Origin: Branchinecta lynchi
Lineage: Eukaryota; Arthropoda; Branchiopoda; Anostraca; Branchinectidae
Length of the DNA: 64,000 nt
Assembly (NCBI GenBank): GCA_023053575.1
Contig: JAKZAP010000009.1
Coordinates: 16,101,869 to 16,165,868, forward strand
Direction: 5' to 3'
The notes under the pieces were generated by a model, which saw nothing but the letters and a program-made list of their open reading frames with translations, was not told the DNA's origin and made no database searches. Positions within the stretch are counted from its first letter, which is position 1. Each line of letters opens with the position of its first letter. Shown in pieces: positions 23,801 through 35,407 of the stretch. A program made the position numbers and the translations under genes.

Positions 23801-25384
23801 AGAGCACGAGCTCATATGGCACTTGTTACGAGTAGGTGACACAAGAAAGTAAAGGACAACGTTACAAAATCCTCGACATCGAAAAATGCGGTTCGGACCT
23901 AGAAATACGATATTGAGTTTCACTCTAGTCTGAGCATTTCTGGCATCGTCTCGGGTCGTTTGGGGCAAATGACTTTTCTACCTTCCTAGTGTCAACCAAA
24001 TAGATTCCTCGTTTGGTCCCTAGACGTGCCAGACGACGTCAGATACCCCCCCCCCCCCCTCCAACTCCCCCTCTTCAATCGCTTTCAGTTTCAAATCGCT
24101 TCACTTGTTTGACCCCTACGCGAGCCACAACATTTCCGGGACTCCCCCACTGTGGCTGCGTCGCATCTCTGACTTCTCCTCTACCCGTCCATCAAGTTTG
24201 ACTGGAATCGGAGCATAGCCTATCTGCAAATTCCCGGTTCTCGTTTTACCCCCCCCCCCCCCCCACCTACCGTGACCGGATCCTGTCCGGACTCGAAATA
24301 ACAGACCAAGGCTGCACAAACTTGGTGCTATCCATCTTGCATCCCATTCTGTCCATCCGTTTGGTTTTTTGCATGTCAAACGTTTCTGCCCCCCCCCCCC
24401 CCCAACCAACTCCCACAACGTGGCCGAATTTGGTTCTAATGCATGTTTTGCTTTTCTAGATCATCAGTTCTTATCACCATAAAGTTCGTTCGAATCCGAC
24501 CACCCGTTCGTAACTTACAGACGTCAGTGATTTCCGGATTCCCCTGCCCTCAACTCCCCAAAAGATGGTCGGATCCAAGAACACACGTTTTCCTAGGGCA
24601 TTGTGTCGGGTCCTTAAATCACCAATATGCCTGTAAAGTATCATCGTCCTTAGAACATCTGGAACTATCCTAACTGGCGATCACCGGATTTCCGTAAACA
24701 CCCTCCAACTCCCTTCACAGAGCCCCGATATGATTTGGTTCCACCAATTGCGTATCTATGGCCAATGCTTGTTCTTTCCAACAAGTTTTGTCCCATTCCC
24801 TCGACTATATACGTTTCACTAGATGTCTGATGCCCCCTTCCAACCCCCCCTACCGAAGTATGGAACCCGATGAGGACTTGGCTTGGAACATCTGAGACAA
24901 TAGCTCTTTCCACTTGCCAAGTTCCATTCGATTCCGATCACCCGTTCAAAAGTTATGCATGCCACTAGATCCCCCACAGTGCCCGAGTCTAATCCGGTGA
25001 TGTTAACGATTTGTCTAGGACTTGTGCTTGTTCTTCCCACCATGTTTCATCCCGATCCCTCCACTCTAAGCGTTTCCCAATATTTCCGGTCCCCCCCCAA
25101 AAAAAAAGTCACCGGATCCGGTCCGGATTTGGAGTAGGTCGTCTGAGACACGGGATCTTTCCAAATATCAATTTCCCCTCCTCCACTCCCCCCACGATGC
25201 TCGGGTCGGGGAAGTGACTATTTCATACTTAATCTTTTGGGGTCCCTGATATGTCTGCCAAGTTTCATCGTCCTAGCTTATGTGGAAGGGCCCGAACTAG
25301 CAAAACCCGGGCCGACCGAACGACCTACGGACAGAAATTGCAATCGCTATATGGCACTTGGCCGAAAGGCAAGTGCCATTAAAA
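23801..25384 (-). mobile_element. ATGGCACTTG element, antisense long copy
   Basis: Left end GAGCTCATATGGCACTTG; right end is the hairpin ATGGCACTTGGCCGAAAGGC plus AAGTGCCAT at 25351-25379. The interior contains repeated GGTGATCGGATT-type segments in reverse complement and three C-runs of about 11-15 bases. Confidence 0.75.
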
Positions 25385-25469
25385 CTGAAAGAGGAAGAAC
25401 AAAATGAAAAGAAACAAATATAACTGGGAACCCATGTCGTCGTTCCAAAATCATCCAATCAGTTTTAAT

Positions 25470-25745
25470 CAATCAATCAATCAAGTTTAATCCGAATAGC
25501 TAAAAGCTAGAAAAGGAATACAAATTTACAAAATACACAGACACACAAGAAACAAATTAACTAATACACTTACAAGAAATTACCAGAAATAAATGATGGA
25601 ATGAAACTACGTAAAAATTGGGTAGAAGAATTAGCGGGATATGTATATATACCCCAAGCAATTTAACGGATTCACGCTGCCTCTCGGACCGACGCACGGA
25701 AGACGGGAGTGGAGGGGGGAATAGATGGGTCATCTGGGGACAACA
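25470..25745 (-). repeat. Antisense 5'-truncated retrotransposon tail
   Basis: Starts with a (AATC)n stretch, the complement of a (GATT)n tail, followed by AAGTTTAATCC and AACAAATTAACTAATACAC, CCTCTCGGACCGACGCACGG. The same sequence lies at 54420-54640, also antisense. The short-repeat tail resembles CR1/L2-type elements. Confidence 0.6.
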
Positions 25746-25985
25746 TCAGTTCGATTGGTTGAAAAAAATAATCCGATTGACAGTACTGCGGCGCTGGAAC
25801 GACTGAGTAAGATAGTTTGAAACTAGTTTCAGGTTATTTTATTTGTTTAAATTAACCCACGACATAGCTGTGTTGGCCTTACAAGAAGCAATGTCTAGTG
25901 CAACTTTGGAAATACATGGAAGCCAATCTCCTTGGTTTTGGCTAGCCAGTATTGGTTGCACTCATGGAGTCAAACTGCTTGTGAA

Positions 25986-26147
25986 ATCCTCTATGTGACT
26001 AAGTCCAGTGATCCTCAGGAAGAAGGAGTAAGCGTGTCAGTAAGGACTCAAACTCAAGACTCAAATCCTGTGTCGAACAATCACGTCGATCTTTGGGAGC
26101 AGCTGTGAGCAAGCATCGGAAAGGAGAGATAGCCATCAAGAGTATTC
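25986..26147 (+). mobile_element. AATACTC element, copy 5 (shortened)
   Basis: CTATGTGACTAAGTCC to GCCATCAAGAGTATT with an internal deletion relative to other copies. Confidence 0.7.
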
Positions 26148-26909
26148 TGGCTCGCCGTCTTCTTACGTTTTATTTAGGCCTGTCTCGCTCCTTGATTGAG
26201 TTTGTTTTGGGGTAATTACGGGCATCGCGACCCAATGGTAGTTTCCGGAGTTAGAAGCCCCTCGGTAGCGCACGCTATCAAAAGAAATATCCCTATTTAC
26301 AGGGAGATAAGATACTAAACTTCGAAACCGAATGTCTTCGTGAGGTTATAAAATTCAAATTCGCCTTTAAACACAGCTGTATAGCAGCCAACAAAATCGT
26401 GATTTAATTGTTTAGGTGCTCTTTTGGTTCAGTTTTATCTTCTTGGGACTTCCAAGGGACTCCTCACTACGAACTGTGGTGTAGTTTCGATCGATTTGCA
26501 TATGGTTTAACATAGAGTATTGCATTATACCGAAAACGAAGATGTGCGTCCAGACTACTTCTACGCCGTCACCGCAGCCAGTGGTGCCCCCTGTCTGAAC
26601 CATGTTCTGTGCAAGTCGTGTCAAAGTCCGTATCCAAACATGGACTTCCCATTTTATCTGGTTTTGAAGATACTGAGCCTGGGGGATGTGAATACTCAGT
26701 CCAGGATCCGTCATTGGACTGAAATCACTTTTCTTCGGTTCTTGTTATCTTTTGTTGAGGACCGGGTGCTGACGGGGGAATACGCATATTTCCATTTGTA
26801 TGAATGGCATGTAGTGAAGTATAAATGTTGTAATTATTTAAAGGAGTCTTTCCATCCCGTGCATTACGAATTTGTCTTCTCAGCCGGTCTCTGGACATTT
26901 TCTTATTTA

Positions 26910-27324
26910 AGGCGTATTCTCGCCGTTCCCCGAGGAATCCATTTGAGGAGTCTCCGCGTTTTTGTTTGCCCCGGGACTCACTCCCCATATTCTCGGGAGT
27001 CCCCACGGACGGGGAATCCTCCAATCATCATCACCATCATCAAAAAGGACTCCCTTTCAGATTCGGAGGGGAATCAATTTTTGCTGGTGTTGGTGCAACA
27101 TAAAATTAATTAAAAACGGTCAGAATAAACAAAACAAAAAACAAGGTGGATCCAGATTAATTTTGTCAACAGCATATTTTTTTTGTTATAACAAAATCCA
27201 TTTTGGAAGCATCCCCGTGTTCTCGCTGTATCTGTACGCGGAGTCCGCGTGGAGTGACTCCTTCTATTCTCGCCGTTCTCTTCGATTCCCCGAGGACTCC
27301 TCGGTGAACGGTGAGAATACGCCT
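26910..27324. mobile_element. GGCGTATTCTCGCCGTTCCC element with 3-bp duplication
   Basis: 415 bp. The left end AGGCGTATTCTCGCCGTTCC and right end GTGAGAATACGCCT are mirrored, and TTA flanks both sides (26907-26909, 27325-27327). A 398-bp copy at 51400-51797 is flanked by TAT. The 3-bp duplication fits PIF/Harbinger-like MITEs. The apparent 197-codon ORF at 26520-27113 runs through this element. Confidence 0.8.
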
Positions 27325-28164
27325 TTAGTTTGTTATTAAAAATAACCTGAATCCCAGTCTACTCTTCGAGGCAGGATTTCAGGTATCAACTCAGCAGCAA
27401 CGCTTATCGATCAAGACAAAAAACAAAAATGAAGGAATACATCCAAAATATTCGCAGCGATTAACTGGTTACAAGGTGCTGTCTAAACCTCGCAAATGTG
27501 CCAAAGGTGATTCTTTACGGTGTTCACGGGAGGAATTTAGGAATCCAGGAATCGTCTATTTGGGCAAAAAGAGGTAGTTCGAAACCCGCACCGCTGGTTT
27601 CGACCGGTGCCTGGCGTTGACGGGAAAGGGTGTACAAAGGTTCCGGGAAGTGGATAAAACCTTGAGGATAGGTCCTGGCCTCCTAGATCCTGGCTTTCCA
27701 TTGGTATTTTACTCACATTTTGTTGTATGTCCCCCCCCCCGCCAGCCGAACACAGACGCAATGTTTGTACTTCTTTGAAAACTAAGAGTAGGAAGTCCCT
27801 CATTGCTTTGAACCATAAACCTTCAGAATTCGTTTATCAACAATTCCAGGCAAACAAAACACTGTTTTGTTCACGACTGGAGTGTTGCTACGCCAGAAAG
27901 GATTTTCCTTATCACGAACGAAAATACGTGCGTGTAGTGAAATTGTAAAACCAGAAACACCTTTAAGCCCACCATTAAAATAGGAGGGTTTCCGAGGATT
28001 TTTGCGCTAGTTTTCCGCACCGATTTTCGCGCTTTGGAAACCGAAGCAGCTATCTCGGAAAGTGATTCAGAAAAGTCAGTGGTTCCGCTTAGAGTTGAAT
28101 GCTTCCTCAATTTCTTCTTCAGAAATTTTGAAAATGTTGAAAAAACAAGACAAGCGTCATTAAA

Positions 28165-28803
28165 GTTTAACTGAAAAGCCAACTTATTGTATGTCATTTA
28201 ATTGAATACACTGAATTATTTGGATTCTGCTAAGGTTTTTTTTTTCCACTATCTGCTCTAGTTATGACGTTCAGAATATCTGCGGTCGTCCCCACAACGT
28301 AAATTCTACTATGACGCGCGAAATTTTAATCTCAACACAAACGCGGCTTTTCACTGAGCAGTGGTGAGCTTGGCGAAGACTGCTTAGTGCCTGAATAATG
28401 GTCCATTTACACACTACGTAAAATCCGAGCGTATTTTACGCACGTTTTGAGCTTGAAAACATTTCTAGTAATACGGACGTATTTGAGAAATCGGTCCGTT
28501 TTGTATCCAAATACGTCCGTATTGCTAGCAAGCTCAAAACGTGCGTAAAATACGCTCGGATTTTAGGCGTTTGTAAATGGACCATAAGATCAAATCATAC
28601 ATCTTTCTCTTAAGGCATACACCACAGATACAAGCGCATAGAGGTACCATAAATCGCACAGAAATTCCACTATTTGAAAATCGATTACTCGTGGATAGCG
28701 GAACAAGGAAGTGAGCAATTTCATTGCGTCTTCGAGACAATTTAAGTGAATAAGTGAAGGGTATCTAGATTGTCCTATCCAGCCCTTTTCCCTTAAAACT
28801 TTA
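28165..28803 (+). repeat. Dispersed element, copy 1, with palindrome insert
   Basis: Matches about 55100-55570 in order and, reversed, about 58500-58880. Segments include AATACACTGAATTATTTGGA, GACGTTCAGAATATCTGCGG and ACAAGCGCATAGAGGTA. The palindromic insert at 28398-28585 is absent from the other copies. Confidence 0.75.
28398..28585. mobile_element. 188-bp palindromic MITE
   Basis: ATGGTCCATTTACA at the left is mirrored by TGTAAATGGACCAT at the right. The arms continue as mirror images for about 75 bp (AAAATCCGAGCGTATTTTAC / GTAAAATACGCTCGGATTTT and GAGCTTG / CAAGCTC). Confidence 0.9.
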
Positions 28804-29069
28804 AGCATGACTTCAGGGAACTTTTGAGAAGGGCGGGGGGGGGGTGTCTAGGAAATCATCTATTTATTTATTTGACCTATATCACTCAAATATTACATTT
28901 TTTTTTTGTTGGACAGACAAGAAACAAATCGATGTCGGAAAGTTAGATGTGCGTTAATGGTTAATGTGAATTCAGCGCTGTCCGGTGTTTCGCAGACCAC
29001 CCTACAGCGATCGTTCAATTACACATTTCGATTCGGATTAGCAAAAACTCAAACCACGGGAGTTCCTGT

Positions 29070-29560
29070 TGTTTTCAAAATTGATGATGGAATAATGGAA
29101 ACCACCAATGGTGCCTATACTGCCCATAGAGCTCTAGACAGTCTAGAGGTAGCCGCCAAAAATAGCATCACAAAACTGATGTATGGAAAATTGGACACCA
29201 CCAATGGTGCACGTACTACCCATAGAGGTTTATGTTCATTTAGAGGCAGCCATCCTCGTCTGAAATTATTGAAATTATTTTCGTTATTTTACTTTTATCT
29301 GCATGTCGAATCCGCATCGTTGTTCTGGTTTTCAGTTACATTTCCTTTTATTGTTTGTTGGTTCCGCATCGTTTTCCTGTTGTTATTGTGGTAGATTTTA
29401 TGATTTAGTTTTGTGTTTCGCTGAGGACGATTTGCCGGAAGTGCAAAAATAACATCACAAAATTGATGATCGGAAAATTGGACACCACCAACCAATGGTG
29501 CCCATACCGCCTACAGCGGTTTGTACCATTTAGAGGCAGCCATCCTCGCCTGAAATTATT
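29070..29560 (+). repeat. Internally repeated segment
   Basis: CACCAATGGTGC and the CATTTAGAGGCAGCCATCCT motif recur at 29101-29270 and about 29450-29560. The stretch at 29290-29445 (TTTATCTGCATGTCGAATCC to TTGCCGGAAGTGCAA) is the reverse of a family also found at 32920-33075 and 61290-61390. It explains the 162-codon ORF at 28906-29394. Confidence 0.6.
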
Positions 29561-30448
29561 GAGAAAACCTTGTGCCTGTATAAGAATACCACCTTCTTCC
29601 TTTTCTAAGCCAATTATGCAGAACAGTATGGTTTACAGGAAACTCCCCATGGGATATGTGTAGATAGTTACAGAGCCGATATCTTTTCTTTCTCTTCAGA
29701 GGCAAAATGCAGAAGTAATATGCCAATGCCAAAATGGCTTAAAGTACATCTGAAAACCTTTTCTGTTTCATCCTTTTTTCTTCGGTAAGCAACAGCATCT
29801 CAGCCATTGTAGTTTCGATTTCTTAACCAGTCGCTTCCGCAACCTTGTAACGTAACGAACCAGAAGACGCACGTGACCCAATCAGAAGGAATTTTCGTCG
29901 GCAACAGAATTTAACGCGAAAAATTTAAAAAAAAATCCCTTTTCTGCTTTTCATATAAAATGGGTAGAACTGAACAGCAATAATAAATTTTTCTAAAAGT
30001 GAATCATCAAAAGGGCCGTCCATGTTGCTGTTGCGTGCATAAAATCGTACTGTCGCCCGATTAGAGTTGAATTTTTCCAACATTGCAAATCGCCTGACGA
30101 AGCAACAGAAATCGCCAATTTTGGCGACGAAAATCTCGGCGATGGCCGATATCGCCTCAGCGTGAACGTCATTGTGAACCTAGGTTTAGACGTCGGGCAA
30201 GGCTATCATGTTATCATTCGTTTTTAGTCGCCTGTCATGACCATGTTTGAGTTGTGTTCATCTTTGAGTTTGAGTTTGTGATTTTGCCATTACCGTGTAC
30301 AGCAAAGTGAAATCCAGTTTGGTCGTCATTGATGCTGGCCGCTCGTCTGTACTTTCCCAGTTCGTCCCTTCAGTGTTCGTCCAAGAACTGTCGTGATCAA
30401 AAACAGCGAAACACGGAAGGTGTAAGATTCAGTGTTGAGTCCTTGCGG

Positions 30449-30625
30449 CAAGGCCGTATCCAGGGGGGATACCTCCCTCGAAACATACAATACCCCTCCC
30501 CCCTCGAAACATACAAAAATAATCATTTTGTAGGCTTTCCCCTCTAATCTATGTGTTTTTTGTACTTTTTTGTCCGACCAGCAGGCACCCCCCCCCCCCA
30601 CCCCCCCGAAATAAATTCCTGCCTG
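30449..30625 (+). mobile_element. hAT-like MITE with CAAGGCCGTATCCAGG end
   Basis: 177 bp with an exact 8-bp target duplication CCTTGCGG at 30441-30448 and 30626-30633. The interior matches the copy at 17216-17557, including the C-rich segment followed by GAAATAAATTCCTG. Confidence 0.88.
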
Positions 30626-30880
30626 CCTTGCGGTTTATAAGTTTTAGAACATTCGGTGTAAAATTTCGGTATCCGGATTTAAGAAAGGATGGAGCGAGGA
30701 TGGAAGTAGATGGCATTGCCATTATGGGTACGGCAGGGTTTTTTTTTCAGACCATCTCTTCGGCCTTTTCTTTGAATAAACTTTAGCCGATTACGTACGG
30801 CCGGTGACGTTTTCATGACGTCATGAAAGAAATAGGAATATTCGATTAAATTAATGTTGCAGAATATATGTTTGTATCTA

Positions 30881-31049
30881 CACTGTAAAAAGTTTCTCCG
30901 GATAAAGATTAAAGTTAACTGCAGTGTTTGCTACTCAGATTCATTTTATCTCTATTTGGTATTAATCTTGTCTGCGTAGAGATAAGAATAATCCGAGTAG
31001 TAAATACTGCAGTTAACTTTAATCTTTATACGGAAAACTTTTTACAGTG
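30881..31049. mobile_element. TA-flanked CACTGTAAA element, copy 2
   Basis: 169 bp, CACTGTAAAAAGTTTCTCCG at the left mirrored by AAAACTTTTTACAGTG at the right, TA on both sides. This is the clearest member of the family. Confidence 0.88.
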
Positions 31050-31512
31050 TATATATGTATAGCCGAGCGGCCAGCGAGGTGCCGGACGCGTTTACACTTA
31101 TAAAGCGTTCTAGGGACAATCAGTTCCATTATACGGAAAATATAGACTTTTTGTGTGACGTCACGACCCGTAGATAATATGCTAAACTTTAGTCAACACC
31201 CTTTTCTTCTCTTAGAGCTTGGCCACACTGGACTAAAAAAGCCCCCTATTCGACAAACAACTGAAAATCCCTAGGGAACGTGAGATTTGATGGGCTTTGT
31301 GGCAGCTTGGGGACAATGAGCAGACTGCAATTAGGGGTCAATTACGGTTCCTGTAACATAATTATACACGCTGTTTTGATCTAATTGATCTCCTGAATTT
31401 TAAAGGACAACATTCAGGATCGGTTGTATCTTGTTCTTTTTCTTTTTTTTCTACTCTTGCAACCCAAAAAAGCCAGGAGTATGACCAAGCTTTGACTTTT
31501 TTTCCTTTTCAG

Positions 31513-31701
31513 GCGAGCCTCGGCCCCAGATTGTTTGGACGAAAGATGGCGGTGTTATCACACGCAAGCTGGCGCCAGTGATTATTGCTAAATGGTATAT
31601 CAAGATGGCTGATTTGATCGAGTCTGATAGCGGGAATTATACCTGCACAGTCTTCAATGAGTACGGTTCGATCAACTTTACCTACAGCATCACCGTGAAA
31701 G
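31513..31701 (+). CDS. FGFR: FGFR exon: remainder of Ig domain 2
   Basis: The acceptor is TTTTCCTTTTCAG and the donor AAAG|GTATGA. The exon is 189 nt, phase 1 to phase 1. Joined to the previous exon it reads RCPAEG/EPRPQIVWTKDG, as in vertebrate FGFR where RCPAGGNP is followed by W.K(D/N)G. It carries the Ig core tryptophan (IVWTKDG), the strand F cysteine in DSGNYTCTV and the very characteristic FGFR string NEYGSIN before TYSITVK. Two N-glycosylation sequons are present (NYT, NFT). Ig2 is the main FGF- and heparin-binding module of this receptor family. The exon stands alone between long repeat-filled introns. Confidence 0.96.
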
Positions 31702-31772
31702 GTATGACCTAGTGTGACCAAAACCGAACAAGTATCTAAAGTCAAATTGATTGACTGGTGGTGGTCGATATA

Positions 31773-32046
31773 GAGCGTGTTTCATCCTACTTACCGTAGT
31801 TACTACGCATGACGTCACGAATTCTGGCTTTTTGCCGTCAATGCTGGAACGATTTTTCTATTTTCCAGCGGAATCATGCCACGGGACGAATCCGACCAAT
31901 CATGTTACAGAGATCCGTAGTTACTACGCTTACTATTCTCCCTGGCTTGGTAAGCAAATAGTTACTATTTCGAGAAGGTTGGAACGGTCGGCGTAGTAAC
32001 TTTTGATGAGGTGAGGTTACTATTTGTAGAAGGGTGGAACACGCTC
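31773..32046 (+). mobile_element. GTAGTTACTACG element, copy 2
   Basis: The left end GAGCGTGTTTCATCC is mirrored by GGGTGGAACACGCTC at the right, with ATA on both sides. It lies 71 bp after the donor of the Ig2 exon. Confidence 0.82.
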
Positions 32047-32047
32047 A

Positions 32048-32440
32048 TACTGTCAGAACTTTCATAGTATAGAACACAAGTGTACACTGTAAACAAATTC
32101 TCCGAGTAAGGATTAGAGTTAACTGCAGTATTTGCTACTGAGATTAAATTAATCCGAATTAGAGATAAGATTATATTTTTAGAGACAAGATTAATCCCAG
32201 TAACAAATACTGCAAATTTTTTTTTACAGTGTACGCAGTTTCAACAGACAACACTTTGTCCTGTGTTGTTATATGTGTTATTTTCCGTTAGAAACAACAT
32301 TGCATACCATGATTAGTGATATGTTTTGGAGAAACATAACACTCAAAGGCTCATAATGCAATTTGTTGCAACGTTAACATATACTGTGTTGTCTGTTACC
32401 TGTTGACACTGCGCATCCCTGTGTTAAATGCTACGGACAA
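32048..32440. mobile_element. ACTGTCAGAACTTTC inverted-repeat element, copy 1
   Basis: Begins CTGTCAGAACTTTCATAG and includes CAACAGACAACAC, mirrored later by GTGTTGTCTGTTACC. It is split by a TA-flanked element at 32085-32231. Related copies are at 36673-37018 and 44273-45562. Confidence 0.65.
32085..32231. mobile_element. TA-flanked CACTGTAAA element, copy 3 (nested)
   Basis: 147 bp, bounded by TA at both ends, inserted in the element at 32048-32440. Confidence 0.82.
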
Positions 32441-32799
32441 TGTAGCCTACTCTTCTTTTTAAGAAAATATATTTCTCATTCATATTTGCAGTTTCTAGTT
32501 AAAGAGGCTCGATTTATCTCTGGTTTCTGCTAAAACTAGCATTTTGTACGCAACCCTGCTATACTATCCCTGCTATACTACCTTCCTTCAACTTCTCTTG
32601 CTTCATTGAAAATTTTAGTCTAAAAAACTCCAAGAACTATTGCCGGAAACTCGGCTACGGCTCTAGATCCAGATAATCAGGTTTTTCCCGGCCGGTTTTT
32701 CTGCACTTCCATAAAAAAGTCAAAACAAATCTCAGCTTTTCCTTACGGTGTCGGTGTCCTCCTAGCGGTCATTGATATTCGAAACAGTAGATTAATATA

Positions 32800-33110
32800 A
32801 GGTTTGAAGCCAAGCTGACCATTCATTGAAAGCAAAAAAAGAAAAGGAGATATTCGGTTTTTTTCTTAATCAGCTAGTTGTCCCTCAAAGATGATGTGCG
32901 AGGTATAAAGAAAATTCGAATATTTCGGTTGCACTTCCGGCAGACCGTCATCAGCGAAAAACAAACCGGAAAAAAGCGGAACCAACAAACAATAAAATGA
33001 CACGTAACTAAAAACCAAACGAACGATGCGGATTGAACGACGTGCAGATAAAAGGAAAATAACGAGAATTCCGCAATCCGGACGACGCTTACGAACATCG
33101 TAGCTGACTT
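32800..33110 (+). repeat. Dispersed repeat with TTGCACTTCCGGCA
   Basis: The stretch AAGCCAAGCTGACC, then GATGATGTGCGAGG, ATATTTCGGTTGCACTTCCG and CGTCATCAGCGAAAA is shared with about 61200-61435, and partly, in reverse, with 29290-29445. Confidence 0.65.
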
Positions 33111-33670
33111 TTTCTTTTTGAGTTTAATACATGTTTCCCAGTCACCTTGGGTTCAAGCAGTATTTAAGCGTATTCTTCAAAACTCTGCTAACTGCATTTT
33201 CATGATTTTTTGGGCCCAGTTTTTTGTATTCCATTTGCATGAAGAAAGTAGGAACTCATAAATTAAAACTAATCTACCTGTTAGATGTTGCCTATGTTGT
33301 CATCTAATACTCAGCACAATTTAAAAGAATACCAAATCAGCAATGTTCTTCCCGATGATATAGTTGTCAGTTTTCAAAAAAATTTCAGTTAGCACAGTTT
33401 TGAAGAATACGGTACAATTTAAGCAGATTAATCGAGCGCCTTTAATCATTATTATATTCTTGCTGCTTTGGTGAAGGTATTTTTGAGGTAAGGGTTCAAT
33501 AAGTATTAGCATGCTCTGGTGTCTTATATATTGAGCTCTATTGCATGATTTTTAATTTGTGAGGTTCCGATTGAGCACTCTTAGCGGATTGAAAACCTTT
33601 GGAATAGAAACTCGGAATTGACGCCTGAAACTCTTCACTGAACCTGTGTTCCTGATTGTGACGTCACAGT

Positions 33671-34042
33671 CAGGGGCGGATCCAGCCTTCCGTTCTAGGG
33701 GGGGCGATTATTACCGAAAAGAGTGGGGGTAGTGTCCTTTTTGTCCGCCACAAGGCTGATTTTTTTCGCGTTTTAAGTGTCCCTGTCGGTCTCTTATTTA
33801 ACGAAAATTTGGTTTTCATATATTACAATAATGGTAAAAACTGTACTTGATCAACTGACAACTGTTTACAAGAAAAATTCAAGCTCCTGGCTCCACTTGT
33901 AAAAAGATTTTAGAGTCTAGTTACAGTAGTTAAAACATGCGTTAATGCAGACTTCCGTAAGTGCAGTAAAACCAAACAAAAAATTACAGCCAGTCTAGGG
34001 GGGGCGATCGCCCCCCTCGCCCCCCCTCTGGATCCGCCCCTG
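33671..34042 (-). mobile_element. hAT-like MITE, 372 bp, copy B
   Basis: Exact 8-bp target duplication GTCACAGT at 33663-33670 and 34043-34050, with ends CAGGGGCGGATCCAG and CTGGATCCGCCCCTG. It has the same length as copy A at 11309-11680 and is nearly identical in reverse complement. Confidence 0.92.
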
Positions 34043-34755
34043 GTCACAGTTATTGTTGTTATCATTGATTACTTCTGTTACGTTTCCACAGTTATTTTAT
34101 TTAGTTTTTGACCAATGATCTAGGCTGAAGCTTACCAATCCTTGACTTTTCAGTATTATTTTGGCGATGAGTTTTACGAGTCAGCTCAAGTAACGTTTCC
34201 GATCCGGCTTTTATCTGTTAAAAGCGCTGAGTTGGAGGGGGGAGGTGAACTTTGTTCTGCGACAGTCCTTCGGGGAGTAGAGAAACGGTGCGAAGCACCG
34301 CCTGAATGTTTCTAATAGCTTCCAGCATGTTGCATGTTATTTTCTGCAGAGGGGACAGCCTTCTATTTCTAGCAGTAATTGTAGTGAGTGCTTTAAGTAA
34401 ATGTAGTGCATGTGGTACTTTCTTATTTTCAAAAATAGGAACAACATCTTTCATGGTGTCTGATTGACTTGATTCCGTACAACCCCTGCTCTTGTCCCTT
34501 CTGTTTCTAGCAGTAACTGTACTTAGTATCCTACTTATAGGAAATGTACCACGTTGGTACTGATTTTTGCCAACTGCTCTGTCCTTTTTAACTTTCTAGT
34601 TCGAACTTTCTTGGTTCTGGATTTACTTGATTCCACACAGCATGCTTCTTCGTCTACCGTCCCATCCGTTGTCCTTCGTCGATATTCGTCGAAAATTGAA
34701 TAGGCTACTGTATAGCCGAGGATGTGTTCCATGTCCTTCTAACTGAAGCGAATCG

Positions 34756-35207
34756 TATTGTTGGGCGATATTTTCATATATAGAGATCAGTATTTCAGGT
34801 CCATTTTTCGCTTTCATATACCTCTTGTTTAGCTAAAATTTATGAAGACTTGTGTTTTGCGCCATCTTTTGTAAAATACTAGGATTAATTTGAAAATCGA
34901 ATAACGACAAACACATTGCTTCACTTTGGCGGTTACAAACTGTTCAACTTCCGACATTCCCATATATAGGATCGATATTTCAGGTTAATTTTTCGCTTTC
35001 ATATACCTCTTGTTTCGCTAAAATTTAAGAACACTAGTTGTATTTTGCACCATCTTTTGTAAAATACTAGGAATGATCTGAAAAACGAATAACGACAAAC
35101 ACGTTGCTTCAATTTATAGATGGCGAAAAAGTCGGACAAGTCAAAATGTCTTTTTCGACACGGACATTTTGGTCCGATATATCGAATACCGAATATCGCC
35201 CAATACT
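34756..35207. mobile_element. TTGGGCGATA inverted-repeat element with internal duplication
   Basis: The left end TTGTTGGGCGATATTTTC is mirrored at the right by GAATATCGCCCAATAC. Inside, a ~155-bp segment (ATTTCAGG, TTTTTCGCTTTCATATACCT, CATCTTTTGTAAAATACTAG, GAATAACGACAAACAC) occurs twice about 186 bp apart. Confidence 0.75.
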
Positions 35208-35407
35208 ATGACCCGCATGTTTCCCCGATAGTGTGTGCATGTTTTGTTCTGTTCGGGGGGAGTCTGTGGGTCTTCCTAGATGGGGCTTATGAAAGTCGTT
35301 CATTCTAGCCCGACTTTATAGCTTCTTGCTCTCAGAAAGTAAAACCAGGCTTCACCTTCTAGATTAGCAGATATCTCGGTCTTCCTTGCAGTCAAGCCAG
35401 CTCTTTC

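Larger units (their letters stand above)
20206..31512 (+). other. FGFR intron, 11.3 kb, repeat-rich
   Basis: GT..AG intron in phase 1. It holds a dispersed repeat at 20340-20704, a TTAA-flanked element at 20705-21151, an inverted-repeat element at 22841-23084, an antisense copy of the ATGGCACTTG element at 23801-25384, an antisense retrotransposon tail at 25470-25745, a 3-bp-duplication element at 26910-27324, a composite element with an inserted palindrome at 28165-28803, a hAT-like element at 30449-30625 and a TA-flanked element at 30881-31049. The 21200-22040 and 29600-30300 stretches hold nothing I recognise. Confidence 0.85.

Noticed and set aside
26520..27113. 197-codon ORF, the longest in the window
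   Set aside because: Its 3' part runs through a mobile element (26910-27324) with terminal mirrors and target duplication; no conserved domain, no splice or start context.
28906..29394. 162-codon ORF
   Set aside because: Covers internally repeated sequence and a reversed dispersed repeat found at 32920 and 61290; no recognisable protein family.
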